Source: RHLJ01 sp965242845
GTDB lineage: Bacteria > Bacteroidota > Rhodothermia > Balneolales > Balneolaceae
Direction: 5' to 3'
Length of the DNA stretch: 64,000 bases
Assembly (NCBI GenBank): GCA_965242845.1
Contig: CBDETC010000002.1
Span: forward strand, 1,240,001 to 1,304,000
The notes under the pieces were generated by a model. The model worked only from the letters and a program-made list of their open reading frames with translations. It did no database searches and was not told where the DNA came from. Every line of letters starts with the position of its first letter. Position 1 is the stretch's first letter. Shown piece by piece: positions 60,213-64,000 of the stretch. The translations under genes and the position numbers were made by a program.

Positions 60213-61082
60213 ATGACAAATGGGTTGAGAACATATCACCTTGGATGTACTGGTTGGAGTACAACGGAATGGGTGGGTTCTTTTTATAAAGAAAAAACCC
60301 GCCCGGAAGATTATCTGGGTCAGTACGCTTCTGTGTTCAATACTGTTGAGGGCAATACAACCTTTTATAGCGTTCCATCTAAAGAGAATATCAAACAATG
60401 GATGGATAGAACTCCTGGAGAATTTAAATTCTGCTTCAAATTTCCTCGTCCGATAACCCACGTTAAACAACTAAACCAGGTAGAAAAAGAAGTAGAGGAG
60501 TTCCTGTTACTATTTGAAGATTACAGGGAAAAGCTAGGTCCGTTTATGATTCAATTTTCAGATGCTTTTTCGTCTTCTGAGTTGAATAAGCTGGAACGCT
60601 TGTTGTCCAGTCTACCAAAGATTTATAATTACGCAGTTGAAGTAAGGCACTCAGATTTTTTTGATCATGGGAAACAGGAACAGACCTTGAACGCGCTATT
60701 AGAAAGCTATGGTGCAGAGAGAATCATTTTTGATACCAGGAAGCTTCACAGTACGAACTCCAGCATTCTATCCATCCAGGAAGCAAAGAGAAAAAAACCT
60801 AAAGTGCCGGTTCGTTTTGATGTATTAAGCTCAAGGCCCTTCCTTCGTTTTGTAGGTGTTAATGATATCATAAACAATGAACCCTATTTAAAAGAGTGGG
60901 CAATTGTTGTCGCCGACTGGATAAAGGAAGGCAGGCATCCTTATGTGTTTATTCATGCTCCTGATGTGGTATCACAGCCAAAACTTTGTACACATTTTCA
61001 TAAGCTACTGATGGAGCTTATTGATATCCCGCCATTAGCTGAGTGGCCTATACATCGCGAACAGCAGCTCGGTTTATTCTAA
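60213..61082 (+). CDS. DUF72 family protein
   Basis: About 289 residues from ATG 60213; a TTG at 60204 would add three. YHLGCTGWSTTEWVGSFY and NTVEGNTTFYSVPS, then WMDRTPGEFKFCFKFPR are DUF72 features (a TIM-barrel-like family). The ending IHAPDVVSQPKLCTHFH also fits. No enzymatic function is established for the family. It overlaps the convergent hypothetical gene by 4 bp. Confidence 0.9.
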   Translation: MTNGLRTYHLGCTGWSTTEWVGSFYKEKTRPEDYLGQYASVFNTVEGNTTFYSVPSKENIKQWMDRTPGEFKFCFKFPRPITHVKQLNQVEKEVEEFLLLFEDYREKLGPFMIQFSDAFSSSELNKLERLLSSLPKIYNYAVEVRHSDFFDHGKQEQTLNALLESYGAERIIFDTRKLHSTNSSILSIQEAKRKKPKVPVRFDVLSSRPFLRFVGVNDIINNEPYLKEWAIVVADWIKEGRHPYVFIHAPDVVSQPKLCTHFHKLLMELIDIPPLAEWPIHREQQLGLF

Positions 61083-61714
61083 TGATTGATCATGCCGATT
61101 AATGCCGTGCTTTGTACATATGAAAGCTGATCAACTTTTTCCATTACTTCCTGTTCAGTTCCAGGTTCGCACTTAATATTTACTGATCGCGGCGTATTTC
61201 TGAAAATGGTATAAGCTACATTTCTAAAGCCCTTCATAATCTCTTTAAGTCTTTTTTCGTCAACAGAATAATCGAATTCATAAATCTGGGTGGTCCGTGA
61301 TTCGAATTCTAATAAACGAGCCAGGGCTTTGTCGTATTCCTCTCCTTCAAGCCCACGTTCAGAAAGCATGCTTTCAAAACTGGAAGTGTCAACTCGTACT
61401 TGTTCAGAAAAGACGTTTGTTACATCTGGATGACTTCTTAATCTGTATAAGGTAGAATCGTCTGGGCTATTTACAATAGTGATGAGAATAGGCTCGATTT
61501 CAATATGAGTAAGAAAGTAGTTTAGACGTCGAAATTCAGATTGGATGAAATCAAGGGAAACGGTGTCATCAAGGAATGCTATAAACTCTCCCTCAAGAAA
61601 AGAAACCTCCCCCTGTTCTAATTTTCGAATAGATTCGTCACCGATTACTTGTGCGAAAAGGTTAGCTCCCAAGAGGAGGAAAAGGGTAACAAATAAGAGA
61701 GATTTAGCACTCAT
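61079..61714 (-). CDS. Secreted protein, unknown function
   Basis: 211 residues. Signal peptide (about 1-21, ending LFAQ). The mature part mixes helices with short strands (GEVSFLEGEFIAFLDD). It contains one Cys, in SVNIKCEPG. No known motif. The gene is divergent from prfC across a 100-bp spacer. Confidence 0.55.
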   Translation of the reverse strand: MSAKSLLFVTLFLLLGANLFAQVIGDESIRKLEQGEVSFLEGEFIAFLDDTVSLDFIQSEFRRLNYFLTHIEIEPILITIVNSPDDSTLYRLRSHPDVTNVFSEQVRVDTSSFESMLSERGLEGEEYDKALARLLEFESRTTQIYEFDYSVDEKRLKEIMKGFRNVAYTIFRNTPRSVNIKCEPGTEQEVMEKVDQLSYVQSTALIGMINH

Positions 61715-61814
61715 AATTGAATATAGCAGATAATGATTTATAGTAAAGCAAAGAAAGAAAAAGAGTTGAAATCATTGTATTTTTGTGCTTTTTAAACGAC
61801 CGGATAAGTAGACA

Positions 61815-63425
61815 ATGGCAGAAACGGCAGCAGCCGAATCCAATATCATAAATGAAGCAAAGAAGCGGCGAACCTTTGCAATTATATCTCACCCAGATGC
61901 TGGGAAAACGACCTTAACCGAAAAGCTATTGCTTTATGGTGGAGCAATACATGAGGCGGGATCAGTACGGGCCCGTAAAGCGTCTCATCATGCAGCTTCA
62001 GATTGGATGGCCATTGAAAAAGAGCGCGGAATATCCGTTACCTCATCGGTAATGCGCTTCGAAAAAGAAGGAATCAAGTACAACTTGCTGGATACACCTG
62101 GTCACAAAGACTTTTCCGAGGATACATTAAGAACGCTGGTCGCTGCAGATTCTGGTTTAATGGTGATTGACGTGGCTAAAGGGGTCGAGGAACAGACGGA
62201 AAAATTATTCGAAGTATGTAAGCTGAGAGAAGTTCCTGTAATCACCTTTGTGAACAAGTGTGATCGCCCGGGAATGGACCCGCTTGAAGTGCTGAGTAAT
62301 GTAGAGTCAAAATTAGGGATTGAAGCCCTTCCTGCTAGTTGGCCCCTAGGGTATGGACAAAAATTCCAGGGAATTTATGATGTGCTTGAAGGAAAGGTGT
62401 ATGTGTATGAGAAGAGTGATCACGGAGCCAAAAAAGCCATCACAGAGATTCTTGAAGTTGAAGAAGCACTAGAGCGGTCAAACTTATCCGAAGCAGAGAA
62501 AGAGGCATTCCGGGAAGAGTTGATGCTCATCGAGGACATGTATCCTAGTATGGACAAGGATTTATACAATTCGGGGAAGGTAACCCCTGTATTCTTCGGT
62601 TCAGCGCTAAACAATTTTGGTTTGGATGTATTTTTGAAGTATTTCCATCAATTGGCCCCTTCACCACAAGGCTATGAACACTCGGAAGGATCAGATAGAG
62701 GTTTAAATGAGCCTTTTTCTGGGTTTATTTTTAAGATGCAGGCGAATATGAATCCTGGTCACAGAGATTGTGCGGCATTCATTCGTGTAGCCTCTGGTCA
62801 GTTCAGGCGAGGCCAGCAAGTAGTCATTTCTCATACCGGAAAGAAGATAAAAATGGCGACACCGCATACCTTAATGGGTGATGAAAGGCAGTTATTGGAA
62901 GAGGCTTTTCCCGGAGATATTGTTTCTATTTTTAATCCCGGTGATTTTAGAATTGGGAGTACCATTTTTGAAAAGAATCCGGTTCGTTTTGACGTAATCC
63001 CCTTATTTACCCCGGAGCATTTCCAGAAAGTAGCTACGAAGGATCCATTCAAAAGAAAGCAACTTAGAGAGGGTTTAAGGCAGTTGTCGGAAGAAGGAGT
63101 AGTACACGTTTTTGAAGTACCGAAAGGGGTAGGAAATGAATTGCTTCTTGGAACCGTAGGTGTTCTTCAGTTCGAGGTAGTACATCACAGGATGAAGGAG
63201 GAATATGGTGTAGAATTAGTGATTACTCCGGTTGCTTATTATACCGCACGATGGCTTCCAAACAATAATGATGAGGTAATTGCTAAACTGGAATCCAGTT
63301 ATTCTACTCATGTAACTAAAGATCTGGAAGAAAATCCAATAGTGCTATTAGATTCCATGTATGCTCTGAACCAGGCAGAAGAGAAAGTAGGCGCAGAGAA
63401 CTTATTTAAGTTCAAGCAAGGGTAG
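61815..63425 (+). CDS. prfC: Peptide chain release factor 3
   Basis: 536 residues. RF3 is a GTPase that recycles RF1/RF2 after stop-codon release. P-loop HPDAGKTT (26-33), DTPGHKD, NKCD and the RF3-type C-terminal domains are complete, as is KERGISVTSSVM. A TATTTTTG -7-like box lies at 61778-61785, with no -33 partner seen. A structured leader-like stretch separates it from a lipoprotein gene. Confidence 0.96.
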   Translation: MAETAAAESNIINEAKKRRTFAIISHPDAGKTTLTEKLLLYGGAIHEAGSVRARKASHHAASDWMAIEKERGISVTSSVMRFEKEGIKYNLLDTPGHKDFSEDTLRTLVAADSGLMVIDVAKGVEEQTEKLFEVCKLREVPVITFVNKCDRPGMDPLEVLSNVESKLGIEALPASWPLGYGQKFQGIYDVLEGKVYVYEKSDHGAKKAITEILEVEEALERSNLSEAEKEAFREELMLIEDMYPSMDKDLYNSGKVTPVFFGSALNNFGLDVFLKYFHQLAPSPQGYEHSEGSDRGLNEPFSGFIFKMQANMNPGHRDCAAFIRVASGQFRRGQQVVISHTGKKIKMATPHTLMGDERQLLEEAFPGDIVSIFNPGDFRIGSTIFEKNPVRFDVIPLFTPEHFQKVATKDPFKRKQLREGLRQLSEEGVVHVFEVPKGVGNELLLGTVGVLQFEVVHHRMKEEYGVELVITPVAYYTARWLPNNNDEVIAKLESSYSTHVTKDLEENPIVLLDSMYALNQAEEKVGAENLFKFKQG

Positions 63426-63478
63426 TCACTTTTAATTAGTAATCCTGGACGCAGATCCGGGGTCTGTATAGGTGAAAA

Positions 63479-63544
63479 GAAAGGTTACCTATTTCGGGTG
63501 ATGTTTTTGAAAGAAGTGCTCCGGTAACTTTCAGAAAAACATCA
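63479..63544 (+). promoter_or_regulatory. Structured stretch with competing hairpins
   Basis: GGTTACC can pair with GGTAAC, and TGATGTTTTTGAAAG (63499-63513) with CTTTCAGAAAAACATCA (63528-63544). The two right-hand arms overlap at CTTT, so the two hairpins exclude each other. It ends 2 bases before ATG 63547. It could be an attenuator or a chance repeat. Confidence 0.35.
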
Positions 63545-63546
63545 AA

Positions 63547-64000
63547 ATGAACGCTCGAATACTGGTCTTAATACTTCTAGCATTTGCATTCATCTCCTGC
63601 CAGAAAGAAAACAGTTGTGATACAAACGCCAACCTGAATGGCGATTGCTTTAATCTGGATGCGACTTTTGAAGTCCAAAACTTCACCGGTGAAAACGGAT
63701 ACAGTAGGGAGCGTTTTCAATTCATCTACCAATTCCCTCCGAGTGGACCACAGGAAAGAGTGCGGTTCGTAATTAATTCAGATGATACTCCGAATGGGCC
63801 GGGTTCATCCGGCGAAAGGGTTGCCTACGAAGTAGGTACCACCTATTCAGGAAACAACGGGTCTTTTACTTTCAATGGAAATTTATCCGCAGGAGGAATA
63901 CCGGCATCTTATTCCTATACCTTTACCAAGCTGGATAGAGAGAACAACCTCATTTCAGGTGAAATTGAATTTAGCTATAGCAATGATTTTGGATCCGATT
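63547..64000 (+). CDS. Lipoprotein, C-terminus off window
   Basis: Open for 151 codons from ATG 63547 to the right edge. MNARILVLILLAFAFISC is a lipoprotein signal with Cys18. A Cys pair follows (SCDTNANLNGDC). The later part, GSFTFNGNLSAG and ISGEIEFSYSND, is beta-sandwich-like and recalls the ends of the lipoproteins at 6.5-7.7 kb. No family recognised. Confidence 0.65.
   Translation, partial: MNARILVLILLAFAFISCQKENSCDTNANLNGDCFNLDATFEVQNFTGENGYSRERFQFIYQFPPSGPQERVRFVINSDDTPNGPGSSGERVAYEVGTTYSGNNGSFTFNGNLSAGGIPASYSYTFTKLDRENNLISGEIEFSYSNDFGSD

Overview
This 64 kb window reads as chromosomal DNA of a Bacteroidota-type bacterium, most likely a marine Balneolales/Rhodothermota lineage (inference). 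Direct signs are two secreted proteins ending in type IX secretion (T9SS) sorting domains of the NPFNP type, DUF4295 next to L28/L33, DUF3127, DUF2911, very sparse Shine-Dalgarno sequences, Bacteroidota-style promoters (TTG, about 20 bases, TAnnTTTG) and AT-rich DNA with short spacers. No insertion sequence, prophage or CRISPR array was seen. The window is mainly housekeeping, with scattered lipoproteins and small unknown genes.

Layout. 1-12.5 kb: a cut-off M14 carboxypeptidase, an Nramp-family transporter with an altered metal site, a hemolysin III protein, a K+ channel with two RCK domains, small lipoproteins, an XRE/membrane-protein pair, a SRPBCC-GyrI fusion, purM and a DinB/BstA protein. 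12.5-12.93 kb: an AT-rich divergent spacer with a cluster of DnaA-box-like sequences (candidate replication origin). 12.9-22.7 kb: dtd with a metalloenzyme, patatin, a sialate O-acetylesterase and a glycerol-use cluster (glpK, glpD, glpF) followed by an orphan NMT1-type binding protein. 22.7-27.3 kb, minus strand: ffh, rpsP, rimM, trmD, rplS, then adk; bS16 carries a long acidic tail. 27.5-32.5 kb: fabI-ruvC-ruvA, a PhoB/PhoR-like pair and a mannose-1-phosphate guanylyltransferase. 32.6-39.5 kb: an MBL hydrolase operon, glutathione peroxidase, tRNA-Asp, mnmG-rsmG (with two parS-like sites inside rsmG), a WYL regulator and a DUF3667 protein. 39.6-48.6 kb: gyrA and gyrB (minus), rpmB-rpmG-DUF4295, and the yqeY-cvpA-tyrS-xth run followed by a MarR regulator. 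48.6-64 kb: small lipoproteins, a VOC protein, uvrB behind a secreted nuclease-like T9SS protein, tyrA, a large T9SS metzincin protease, DUF1643, DUF3127, DUF72, prfC and a cut-off lipoprotein.

Functional links. mnmG, rsmG, gyrA/gyrB, two parS-like sites and a DnaA-box cluster within about 32 kb suggest an origin-proximal segment. Seven intergenic inverted-repeat elements recur through the window; each arm is itself a hairpin, and the stem bases change in compensating pairs between copies, so structure rather than sequence appears conserved. The most unusual single observations are the bS16 tail, the altered Nramp motif, the His-rich prodomain of the metzincin, and twin structured elements on either side of a lipoprotein gene near 48.6 and 49.8 kb.
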